Source: Glandiceps talaboti (taxonomy: Eukaryota; Hemichordata; Enteropneusta; Spengelidae). From it: DNA of 64,000 nt. Position 1 is the stretch's first letter, and every line of letters begins with the position of its first letter. The notes beneath the pieces are model-generated. The model searched no databases, was not told where the DNA came from, and saw only the letters and a program-made list of their open reading frames with translations. The position numbers were made by a program, and so were the translations under genes. The stretch spans positions 5,851,101 through 5,915,100 of the forward strand of contig NC_135550.1 of NCBI RefSeq assembly GCF_964340395.1, in the 5' to 3' direction. Positions 52,780-64,000 of this stretch are shown here, one piece after another.

Positions 52780-53097
52780 AAACATTAGACTTTTATTTAA
52801 TGCGTACCTTCGAACTTTTAATACGCCCGCCCGCGTAAGTCGAAAATTTGACATCGAATATTAAAACGGACGGAAACTCCGTGTGCTGTCTACCGGCATC
52901 TAGAAGTATCTGTGTACTGATTGGAAGAGCAATTCTCCTTTCCTTAACCCAGGTCACGTGATCGACTCCCAGTGGCGGGGTCATACACAGTGTAGTATGT
53001 AGGTTTCCACCGTGGAGGCCTCTCTGAAAAATTGTACCGAAGTTTTTTCCAGCGTTCGTCCCATCCTAAACGCGAATTTACCAACGGAATAGAGGGC
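52780..53097 (+). promoter_or_regulatory. Probable promoter and 5' UTR of the alpha-actinin gene
   Basis: This stretch is clearly richer in CpG than its neighbours (CGCCCGCCCGCG near 52827). It has an inverted CCAAT box (TGATTGG near 52918) and a CACGTG E-box (GTCACGTGATC near 52955), all upstream of the first coding exon. No TATA box is evident. The transcription start cannot be placed. Confidence 0.45.
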
Positions 53098-53220
53098 ATG
53101 GCCATGAACAACATGATGATGATGGAGGATGATACGAATTGGGATGAGTACATGGTGCAAGAGGACGAGTGGGACCGCGAGGGTCTGCTCGATCCAGCTT
53201 GGGAAAGACAGCAAAAGAAG
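53098..53220 (+). CDS. ACTN: Alpha-actinin, first coding exon
   Basis: The 41 codons start at ATG 53098, the first ATG in the open frame, and end at a consensus donor AAG|GTAAGA (GT 53221-53222), phase 0. The exon encodes MAMNNMMMMEDD, then YMVQEDEWDREGLLDPAWER and QQKK. This matches the conserved N-terminus of animal alpha-actinins (xxEDDWDRDLLLDPAWEKQQ(R/K)K) that directly precedes the first calponin-homology domain. In known genes the next exon starts with the TFTAWCNSHL block; it is not in the window. Alpha-actinin is a dimeric F-actin cross-linker at Z-discs, adhesions and cortex. The Met-rich leader before the conserved part is specific to this copy. Confidence 0.9.
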
Positions 53221-56200
53221 GTAAGAAGGGAGGAGGGATGGCCGGCGAAAACTTCTATGTCGCATACGTCGCATAACATCATGTCTCTGGCATGACATTG
53301 GATGAATGTGAGCCGCAAAATCTCGGTATAGTGTGAAGATTTGCCAGAATATCTCACCAAGTATTGAAACTGAGATTTTGCGACCAATTTCTTAATGACC
53401 AGAGAACGGGTTATATGGCGTTGTATAAGATGTTTTTCGTCTGCTCGCACGTCTTGCTGTGTAACACCCCTTTACATTACGCGGTATGCGGTGCTCCGAG
53501 CTGCGGTGTCATGTCTCGCTACTTTCATTCAAAAATGGTCTGTTTATTTTTCTGAACAAATTTGAGTATGTAAGAGCTCAGAATTGATATCACATGCACC
53601 CATTTCTAGGGAGAGAAAGCCACCGTTTTCACAACATACTACATATATACAAATTATGTTTGTCGTTGACCACATGCACGGCGTATCAGCATGATCGATC
53701 GAATGTGATCAAGGGGGTGTGACGCTGAGCGAACGTTGTGCTATTATTAGTGATACTCAGAGAGCAGAAGTGCATATCGAGACAAGTTATTAAATTCAGT
53801 CTAAGACCATAACAATATATTCTTCAGCGAGGTTAGCTGTACGTGATAGCTATTAGCCCCTACTATACGGAATCTCACATTTCTGGAATTTCTAGCCGCT
53901 CATATGTGACGTCAGCTTAGTCTCTTTGACAGACAGGAAGGATGAAAAACAAAAATGTTATTTCTTGGCCTCTGTGGTCACTGGTTCATTATATAACCTT
54001 GGCCCAACCTGAAAGTAGCAGTGTTCAATAAAAACATTCCAAACGTTTAACTTTTAAAGGTGTGTTTACCCTTTGTGACAGTTGTACAGACAGTTGGAGA
54101 AGTCATCAGCTGATTCGTTGTCTAAAAATGGAAAATAACCAAAGTTTTATTAAAAACAGTAGCCTTAGTTTTAGGAAAATATGTGCAACAACTTTAAATG
54201 TCTAAATTTAATTGAACTCTCAGGAACCACCGAATGGTTGACAAGTTTGTTACATGAGTCATGGTAAACATACCATGTTGAGTACATGTCCTGAGTGAAA
54301 TAGTCTTGTTTGGTCAACTTGTGTTTAAAAGATCAGATTCTTGGCTAAATATACCATGAGAGCTAAAGGTATTGCATACTTGGTAGGCATATCTTGGTAC
54401 ATGTGTTTAGTTTATTATAATTATGTAACAACTTGAGTATTACCATATGCAGGGGCTGGAAATGAGCTTACTCATCTAGAGCTGAGGTTAGGGATGGATG
54501 TAAACACACCCAAAAATGGATAAAGTTATGTTTTATTGGGATATGTCCCAGGATAAAGAACCTGGCAGGAAGGAAGCCATACAGCAAACACTGAAAACTC
54601 ATCACAGCAGGCAATATATATATATACAGACTAAAACTCTTTTGTTCTGCAAATAATGTCTGTTGTCAGAAGCATTATACTAGCAATTGATAATGGGATG
54701 TGAGTAATCAAATATATGAGGTTGGAGCTATTCATCACAACCCACTACAAATAATTTTTAACTATATCAATAAATTAAATAATCTAATTAAAAGATCTAG
54801 TGATAAGATTAGAACTTTCAAGACCAGCATAATATTGAAAATTAAAAACTTTTTAAAATTTAATTAAAAACTGTCAGAACAGAATGATTTATATAGCTGT
54901 CACTCACTTCTCCTTTTGTTCATTGTCTTTTTAATTAATTTTTTATTCAGTTGTTTTCCATTGTGCCGTGCTCAGTAGCAACTAATTGGTAAAAAGTTCT
55001 ATTTTATTTGAATTAGAAACATTTAGAAAGTTGGACCAAAAATGTACCACATCATTTTGTGTGATTTGAATATTTTGTTGTGAAATTGTTGATCATTTAC
55101 ACACAATATTCAAAATTGGAATAGGATAACTCAATAATAGAACAGACTGTGTTGATTCACATGATCAGCCAAGCAAAACACTTTTTATGAAACTTTTGAA
55201 TTAGAAATATTACTATTTAATATTTTTAGAATTAGAGAAAGTCATAATGGGTTAACATTGTTTAGACTTTGTTTTGTGAACTTAGAATGCAAAGTATGTT
55301 TCCAAAATTATTATTACATTGTAAACTGTTAGAACTATTTGATTACATTTTGATGTTTGCCTAATTTGCATAAATAGGAATTTATTTTATTTTTGGTCTC
55401 TATAGAAATAGGAATGTACATGTATGCTATTGTATCTTTGCTGAAATGGAATGTCATTTATTGGCATATCAGGTTTAAAATTTGAAAACAAGTGACTGGT
55501 CTTTTTGTTTTAATTACACTTAAATGCTACAGAATTCCTATAGCGAACAAGAGACACTGACTTCTTGCTACAATACACAAAGCCATATATTGTGTGTATG
55601 GTGGGCTCATTTACATTTTTTAATTGCACACATAGTGTTTTTTTGTTTTTTTTTGGCAACCCCCTATAATCTTGTGTATGCAATATTCAAATTATTAGCA
55701 TAGTGAATGTGAATGTGAGGCTATACATGCACAAGTATGGGAAACATGTGAAAGCTCAACGACATGAAAGTTTACAAAAAATATGTAACATACTAATTTT
55801 CGATAACCAACTATTGCTTCATTTGTAACTAATGAAAAGTTTTAGTCAGTCTCAAAGGGAAATTTTCTCTGCCAATCTCATTAGCATTGTCAGAGGTCTA
55901 CTGTGTACTACAATTTAATAAGAATATTTTTAGTTTATGTGCCCATCACGAACAACAGATACATGTATCCTTTCTTTATCATATCCATGTTTTGAATTCT
56001 TGACATTCAGTAATATATTTATCCAAAGCATGGTTTACTTACAAAAGTAAACAGTAGCAATGGTTTATTTAATGAATTTATGTAACTCAGCCAGGGTCAT
56101 CTCAAAAATGCAGCATTATCCTTAAATTCTTGAAATTTAAATGTGAAAAAGATATTTGCAGCCTGTATATTGAGACTGTACCATTTAACTGACCACAGTG

Positions 56201-59200
56201 CAGTTGTTCATATGTTTTTGGCCACAGCTGTTGCAAACGACAGCAGTTTGTTTTGCCTTGAGGCTCACTTCATTCACATAAAAATCCAATAGTCTCATTA
56301 ATACTGCCGCTATAATTCATGTAGATTAGATATGAAGACTTTGATATCAGTGAAAAAATTAATTATGTCAATAATTCATGTATATTTGACAGGTCCATTG
56401 TGGTGACTGATACCTTATGAGGTAAAATTCTTGGCAGAAAATAATCTACCATTAGTAGTAGTTAATTGTACGAGAATGAATGTTCATAAACTCTGCATTA
56501 TAGCATAAAAATAAAAATTTTATTATCCCTTCAAAAATTAGTCCAATGTTAGTCAGTTGTATTGTAATAAAGCCCTAACAATTCTGTTGAGCTGAGATAC
56601 AAATTTTGAATTATTCTCACTTTTTGACTAAAGTTTTATACATAAATGGAAAAATTATTTTTATATAAATTAATATAATACATGTAGAATGATGTACTCT
56701 TGTACTGCTGCAATGACATGTAGGTGTTACTCCCATTTCTTCTGACAAAAATTCTGATAAAACGAAGAGTTATGTAAGTATGTACAACTTTCCTCTCAAT
56801 ACAAGGTTCTGAAAACAGAGTTGGAAAGTCACACAATGCACACCTGAAGTAAAGTAAGACAAGTTGAACTCAGTAGTACAAATTTGGTATGTGCAAAAAG
56901 GGGTCCAAATCCCAACTCAACTATGACTCCCTAGTTGTATTAAGAAGTATTGATACAGTTAGGCGAGGTTGGCCACTACTGTACTCATAGACCCTCCACC
57001 AACAGGGTCTATGCTGCACTGCAGTTTGTGTTAATAGGTGCTTGATCAATGACTTGACCTCCTTCCAGTTATGTAAATTAACAGTAGGCCTGTAGTGCTA
57101 TGTCGCATGCCCACTGGAGTTGTTATTCAAAGAAACAATGTTAATCACTGCTCAGTTGTGATGTGTTTTTGTTTGTGAAACAAAACACTGCCCTTTGTAA
57201 AATCAAACTGCCTGGCAAGTCCCACCTAATGGAATTTCACTTTCTGTAACAGTGTAATGGCCAGTAGCAACACTACAGGTGTAGTATTAAATTGAAAAAA
57301 ACAGATAGTGAATTCCCAAAGTCCTGTTGCCCCTCAGGGAATCCCGGCAGCCTGATTCAACCTCCATTAATGAGACCTGTAGTACAGTTATTTTTTTCAG
57401 CAAGCACAGAAAAAGGGTGTTGGGTTACCGTGCATGGCTTCTGGTTTGGTTTGCATATATGAATGGCTTATTTATTCAGAGAAGCTTAGTGATGGCATGA
57501 TCACCTGAGAGGAGACCCATGTTTGTGTAGACTTGCCAGCCATAGCCAAAATGTGAACACAATGTGTTTGTGCAAGTGTAAAATTAATGGGAATTCTTAC
57601 AGTTCTGTTACTTGGATCTAAGCACAAATGGCTATTGTCTGTTGTGTTGTACTTGTGTTGTGTTCATGGGGCATTTGAACAGCCTGTACATGCATGTAAG
57701 CATCAATCTTATTGAACAAGTTCATTGACTTGCTACAAACTAGTAACTTTCTACGTGCATTGAAAATGTAAACTTATTGCTAGCAGCGTTAGACATTTGA
57801 CTGGATTGAGAGTATCACAGAGATATTGGCATGTGCAGGAAACTCATTTCTGCTCAGAATTCTGTGAATTGTACTTTAGGTGTGTGCCAATCAAATATGT
57901 ATTGTTTTCCTCTCAACCCTTCATTTCCTGGGTCTCCCAATTTGATTTTTGACATTCTTTTCATTACTGTTCTTTAAATTTGTTTATCGCTGTAAAAATA
58001 TTCCTTCTTTTTCAAGTCAACTTTATCTGTCAAGTCTGAGTAAAATTAACAAGGAATGCACAAACACAAACTGAATGAACTCAATAGACATAACAGAATT
58101 TCTTCAGGGGGTAACCTTTATACATAGAATTTACCCAATGGCATTAATTGACTAGTTGAATCAGTTTCTTTTGCTGCCAGGAATTGAAAAATGAGTGATG
58201 TACAGTATGTTTGTTTAAAGGGTTTCCTGACATGAAAAACCTTTTGAAATCAGGAAGGATGTCCACTGAACTACAAATAAGGAGAAGGAAGTGTAGCTCT
58301 CAGACATAGCTGATTTATTGGGTCTGGTTTATTGTATGCATAAATAACAGAGTGGAGTAGATGTAGTGATGTCATAGTACATACCATAAGAGATAGACTA
58401 TATAACCCTAGATGTCTGTCTGGGGCTGTAAAGCTATTGTCACAAGGATAAATGATATGATATATGAAATAATGAAATCTGCCGGACAATCAGATTCTTT
58501 GACAGAGAGGGTAAAGATCAAGTGTGGGTATGGAAAAAGTAATGGGGGAAAAAAAGGTGTAACAGTAAATAAAGACCCAGTTTAGTAGGTAAACATAATT
58601 CTTGACATGTTTGTCAAGATGTAAACCTGATAAAACTGTTACAGGGAACTTGCATTGTTCTTCATTTTGTTCAGTAAATATTGCTGTCTTTGTATGTCTT
58701 GAACCTAGGGGGTTCTATTAGAGTACAAATTGCACCCATGTAGGATATGTGTTGTGTCAACAAAATGGACAATACTTTAAGACTCGCCTAAGTGCTGTGT
58801 TTTCTGAGTCCCAGACTTTTAAACTTCCTGATACACATGAGTGCATGCAGAAATAGATGTAACCAAGCCCTGTACATGAAGGTTACTGCTGCTTGGATGA
58901 AAGCAATCCATTCATATCAAATATTTTGGAATTGATGGTGACCTTTGCACTTTACTCCAGAAACTAGACAGGTAGTGCAGTGTACAGTTTACTATGTAAA
59001 TTGACAGTTGTACTGAACTAATCATGGGGAAGCTAGTGAAACTAGAGATGATGTGTGGAAGGGAAAGCAAAATTGGGCACAGTTCCAGCCATTGTGCTGT
59101 GATATATAATAACCTGTAAATATAGAGGGATATCAGGCAGTGTAAGGTCATGAGTGGAACCTGTTTATTACTGGCAATGGTGGAGGTGTTTTGATGATTA

Positions 59201-59925
59201 TGCAAATTACCTGGCTAGGACTTCAAAACAGTAGCATGTAATATAGACATTCCTGAAAATCAAAATGTAGGAGATAAAGTAGAATGTTCACAGGTGAATG
59301 GTGTAAATAATACCAAGTCTGTTTTTAGAAGGTTTAGAATGCAATAGTAGACAAGTGGTCCTTTGACATAATCAGGTCATGGTATAATAAATCTCTCATA
59401 ATCTTTCTCCAAATAACAATCCTACCTATGTTTGTGTATGTTGTGGTTAGTTGTGTCATGACTGCCTAGTGAGTTGCCTTCCAGCAAATAGTGGCCACAA
59501 GAATTAATTGACTGGAACATTATTTTGTTGTACTGCTTTATTTTTGAGAAATGTTTGTGAATGTGGTTGTTTCAACGTACATGTACTTTGTAATATTTTG
59601 GTTGTTTATTTTCATGATTTGAGTGTTTTTCAGGTTTTCAAATTTGAAAGGTGTGTATACATGAGTAATTAGATACAACTAAAATGCTAGCTATGTTTGT
59701 CAATATTTTGGTTAACAGCAATAAATACAGTAAGTCTTTGTAATGTGGTTCTGCACCAAGTAATGTTGTTTGGGGAAAGGTTAACTTTATCAGATTGTTC
59801 TGGACGACTTTCAGTTGATCAACAACAGATTTTCAAAATCGTAATTCCTTGTGCACAAATTTACCTTTCTTTTCTCGAGCAAGTCAGGATATCAACTTCA
59901 AGTTCAAGACACTAACAGTCTCTAT

Positions 59926-60281
59926 GGTCTAGCAATCTTTAATTAATGAGCCACTCAATTTTTACCTATCTAATCTTGGAGAGCATAGACATCAATCAAG
60001 CCGAGGTTAGGGTTGGGTATACAAAATGTAAGTTGTGCTACATGTGTATAGCATTTTTAGAGGAAGGATATCCAATCCAATATTGGTATGGCAGGATAAC
60101 TGTCCAGATGCTATCGGTCTCTTGAGTGTCAATGGTCCAGCAATATGTAATTTAGGAATACTAGCAATTTGTACCCATCTTGTCGTGCAAAACATCAAAC
60201 CTAGGGTTAGGGTTGGAGAGGTTATGTGTGTACATGTACTTATTAGAGAAAAGATACCTTATTCAATATTGGTATTGTACA
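59926..60281. repeat. Diverged tandem duplication, period about 208 bp
   Basis: Copies start at GGTCTAGCAAT (59926) and GGTCCAGCAAT (60134). Both contain TTAGGGTTGG, GTACATGT or its variant, AGAGRAARGATA and CAATATTGGTAT. Identity is moderate. Confidence 0.6.
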
Positions 60282-60747
60282 GTGATAGCACAGACAGACC
60301 GGAAATGATGCACACTTGACATATTTGTGTTAGAGTTGTTAACAGTTTGAGATAATAATTTACAAATGTACTTAAAAATGATAGTGTTATATGATGTCTG
60401 CTATACATCACGTCTGTATGTGCCTGACTAGACTGTAGACGTACCAGGAAACATAAATTTGTTAAAGTATGACAAATTATAACTATGTCAAAGACTTTCC
60501 TTATCAAATGAGCTTGATAACAAAAATACCAACTACCATTTAACCCATGATTTAACATATACAGTTGTAGGATCTGAAAGGATATGTTTTGCATTTATCT
60601 GTTTATGTTCAAATCCATTTTTGTAGCCATCACACATTAATCATTACAAAAGATTTATCAAGTTTTATGTTTTGCAAAAATATCTGTGGATGGTTTCATT
60701 TTCTAAGTTCATTTTACTGAAAAGAGTCCAGTGGTTGCTTTGTTGGT

Positions 60748-60926
60748 GTGTATGTATGTATGTATGTATGTATGTATGTATGTATGTATGTATGTATGTA
60801 TGTATGTATGCATGTATGTATGTATGTATGTATGTATGTATGTATGTATGTATGTATGTATGTGTATGTATGTATGTATGTATGTATGTATGTATGTATG
60901 TATGTATGTATGTATGTATGTATGTA
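60748..60926. repeat. (GTAT)n array
   Basis: About 45 GTAT units with one GCAT and one GTGTAT variant. Confidence 0.97.
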
Positions 60927-63900
60927 GAAATTTGAAATAAACATTGTTCAAGTTCATTTCTTCACAAAAGTAAAGTGCTTTGCAATTTAAAATGCATTCT
61001 TTTGTAAGTAATTTAATTCATTTGAGTAAAAAACGATTGACTGAACAGACTATTAAGGCTGTGTGTGCAGTTTTTCTGAAGTCTAGCAGAGAAGAATGTT
61101 GCTTAGAAGCCATAGATTTCAGGCCATAGGGAGCGTGATTACCATGCAAACGATATACTCTACAGTGCCTCACAATACTTCAAGCTACACGGTGGTATTT
61201 AGTGCATTTTTACTAAATTTTCCATAGAAAATATGCCAAAGCAAGTGAACTTGTGAAGTATTTATATATTCAAGTACTTCATGCATTATGGATTGACTTT
61301 TTATGGCAGTTTAAAACACAGGTGTGTCAAAGTGGTGTACAGCTGACTATATTAAGAATAGAATTGAGGTGACTGTGAAAGGAGGCACTGAGTACATGTA
61401 TGTCTTCCTGTGGATAATGTTACCACAGTTAAACTCTCTTGTTCATTGTGTTTGGAGCTGTGTGCTGTCAACCAAGTGACTGATTATGTCATTACAATGG
61501 AATGTTATAGTCTATTGTAATATTGTTGACAGTATAGAGAGGAAGGAGAAAAAACTACCTGTTGAGCTAAAAAAAAACTACCTATGAAGTACTAGGGTAC
61601 TATGAACTCACAGACTACATTTATCCTTATGATTTCAAGTAGATAGGGAAAATTAGGGCAGTATTCTTGATGTAAGGTTGCATACAACTTCAGGAATTTA
61701 TTTGGGTTCTGATGAAAAGGTGAAACTGCTAACTACCAGCAGTTTGCACTAATATTTGTCATGTGAACAGTTCATTTTCAAAGTTTCCATAGACATGGGG
61801 AGTGAAACTAAAATATTTTAAAAGAGGGCCAAGTACTTTAATACATTTGATGGGGTGGTAAATCGTTATGAAGATGCAAAGTTAGTCTTGGACCACACTC
61901 CATTTCAAGACATATAGTGGTCCTTTCCATCTTATTTACAAGGAGAGTCAGACATGGCCACCTACTGCTAAGCAAATGCAAAGTCTATCAATGTGCATTC
62001 ATCCATCCATGCTATTCTGTTCTGTGTACTTTGAATGATTTGGAATGAGTTAATGGGTTCTGGTACATGTATGAGATGAAGCCATTCAAAATACATGAAT
62101 TCGTTGGTTCATGTGAAACCATTGGAAAATCATGACATGTTGATCTGTGTAGTTGGATATATTTTCTGATCTGTGGGAATCTTTTGATGGCTTCACTTCC
62201 TTCAGTCTTGAATTAAAAGTATGTAGTTGTCTGGTCCTAAAATGACATCTTGTGGAAACTGTTGTTTTGCAGACCACATAGCAAATGGCCTAAATCATTG
62301 ACACTGAGAGACAGGTCTAACTGTTAAGTCTTTTGATATGTAAATATTCACTGAAAGTTATCCAAGACTTCCGTTTCAAATTTGCAGATGAATTGAAAAG
62401 ATGAAAGTAAATGAAGGTCTAGTGTTTGAAAACTCTGCACAATTACTTTAGACACACCTAGTTAGATAGATATACCAGAAGAACAACATTTATTTATACT
62501 CACTGCCTTGTCTTTGAATGAATAAATAATAGAATTCAATCCCTGCTATGTTACGTAAAAAAAACAAGTAGTAGTACTGGTAGTTGTAGTAGCAACAACA
62601 ACAAAAGACACTTGCACGTTTTGCTACTGGAGAACATAGCTTTGTGTGTGCTTGAAGAGTTATTTGCTGTAACAAGTAGTAATTATCCACAGTAGAGATT
62701 AGATAGGCTAAGGGGTGGACAAAAAGCACATGTCGGTAGGAGCATTGAAAAGAGTAGACATTGAGTAGAGAGAAGATGGAATTGGAAATACAGTTAGTCA
62801 GTCCCCTACAGCAGTTTGTAAGCTGTAATGGATTTTCTATGCTTTGCAATGAAAGATACGTGTTGTTTCTAACTTTAAGTTTTTGCTCTGCATTTACCAA
62901 CTTGTTGATATGCACAGAGAAGGACATAAGAACTTACAGAGGGGATGGGGACATACAAATGTGGGGGGGGGGGGGGTTGCAAGTTCACAGAAAATACAGG
63001 ATGAAATGGGTTGTGTATGCACCTCTCTTTTGACATGTTCAAGTTCTATTTATTTGCTTTGAAGTAGTTCTCGCAGAAGATTTATCAAGCACATATTGAA
63101 ATGCAATTACTTAAAGTACTGCTGAGAAACAAATAAGAATTAAATTTTATTGAGAGTTTGACAGCCAAATAAAAATGAATGCTATGTGTTTGCAAAAAGA
63201 ATGACTGCAGTGCGTATGAAAATTGTCCCATAAACAAAGATCAGAAATTGTCAATTTTTGTTCACAAAATTGTTATTTTGTTCAGTGTTTTTGGTTACAT
63301 TTGGGGAACCTCAGTACCAGAAAGAGTAAATATGGTCCACGTTGCATAAATTTCTATAACCCTTGTCAAAGTGCCATAATATTGGCGGGAAACCCAGGTA
63401 ATATGCATTGGGAACTCAGGTGGATTCTACCTACTTACTACTCATAGTAAAAACATTGATTAGTTACTTGGACATGTACAATGTGAAATCTAAGCTGGTT
63501 AGAAAATGTGTATAGTATAATGTTATCACAAGGAGGGACACATGATGTTTTCTTGTAGGTGTACAAAAGCTGTAAATCAAGGTATCAATAGAAATATCCA
63601 AATCTCTATTTACACATGCTTCAGCTTACCCAATACCATGCTAGGTATTCTCTGACTGGTTTGATCAACAAAACATGACCTTTGACCTGGAATAGTAGAC
63701 ATTCAAATGACACATCACATTTGGAAATATTCAGTCAAAAATGTATGTATGTCAAGTGCTTTTTGGCCCAGGATTTGATAGTTTTTGATAGTGACCATGG
63801 CAAGTGTCTGGGCTCAACCTTTTCATTGGTATGTATTGCCTTGGTAGTGATATTAAAAAAAGCTCTGGGCCTCCTGGTGTTCGCAATACTGGTATGATAA

Positions 63901-64000
63901 TGCGCTTACTGGCATATATTGACACAAATTGAAGACCCCACACAGGTGGCAACCATCCTTGATTGAAACACACAAGTTTTTACTTAAATGAGAATTAAAC

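Larger units (their letters stand above)
53221..64000. other. First intron of the alpha-actinin gene (continues past right edge)
   Basis: No calponin-homology exon is found on the plus strand up to the window end, so the intron exceeds 10.7 kb. It is AT-rich and unusually low in recognisable transposons compared with the rest of the window. It carries a (GTAT)n array and a diverged 208-bp duplication. Open frames are short and motif-free. Confidence 0.7.

Noticed and set aside
60003-60200. Telomere-like GGTTAGGGTTGG strings
   Set aside because: Each occurs once per unit of a 208-bp duplication and never as a (TTAGGG)n array, so this is not an interstitial telomere.

Overview
This is a eukaryotic, AT-rich window dominated by non-coding sequence. 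It has kilobase-scale introns with consensus splice sites, very dense tetranucleotide and dinucleotide microsatellites, many poly(G)/poly(C) tracts, and several transposon classes. The recognisable genes are animal genes: a polypeptide GalNAc-transferase, a type II membrane C-type lectin, the first coding exon of alpha-actinin, and an ASMT-like O-methyltransferase. Together with Penelope-like, CR1-group and RTE-like retroelements, this points to a marine invertebrate metazoan. A hemichordate, amphioxus or similar genome would fit, but that is only an impression and the sequence does not fix the taxon.

Layout. (1) 1-15.5 kb, minus strand: the 5' part of a GalNAc-T gene, with exon 1 at 15503-15360, an 11.3-kb intron full of simple repeats, exon 2 at 4080-3914, and the rest of the gene beyond the left edge. 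(2) 15.5-20.4 kb: intergenic, with a 478-bp near-perfect palindrome carrying poly(C)/poly(G) arms, a 5'-truncated LINE tail that runs into a 430-bp TTGA/GAGT/GGCT array, and a ~240-bp tandem repeat. (3) 20.5-24 kb, plus strand: an intact intronless ASMT-like methyltransferase, followed by a truncated, frameshifted duplicate. (4) 24.4-27.5 kb: a cluster of inverted-repeat elements. It holds a miRNA-like hairpin, a 0.9-kb foldback with hammerhead-like cores, a 160-bp MITE with a clean 9-bp target duplication, and copy 1 of a 409-bp palindromic element. (5) 29.5-32.6 kb: a 5'-truncated Penelope-like element and an RTE-type LINE tail, both embedded in CATA arrays. (6) 33.0-38.9 kb, minus strand: a four-exon type II transmembrane C-type lectin whose splice phases all agree. 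Its introns contain an inverted Penelope end, an ACACTCTAAAG MITE, a second miRNA-like hairpin and copy 2 of the 409-bp element. (7) 39.05-41.56 kb, minus strand: a CR1-group LINE with an uninterrupted 701-codon reverse transcriptase frame, ending about 150 bp upstream of the lectin start. (8) 42.0-52.8 kb: no gene recognised; two foldback elements and large microsatellites. (9) 53.1 kb, plus strand: alpha-actinin coding exon 1 behind a CpG-containing promoter region, with its first intron filling the rest of the window (>10.7 kb).

The host genes do not form a pathway. Two of them (GalNAc-T and the lectin) are secretory-pathway type II membrane proteins. What links the regions is the mobile-element biology: inverted-repeat families recur at several sites, and many microsatellites begin exactly at retroelement 3' ends or borders.
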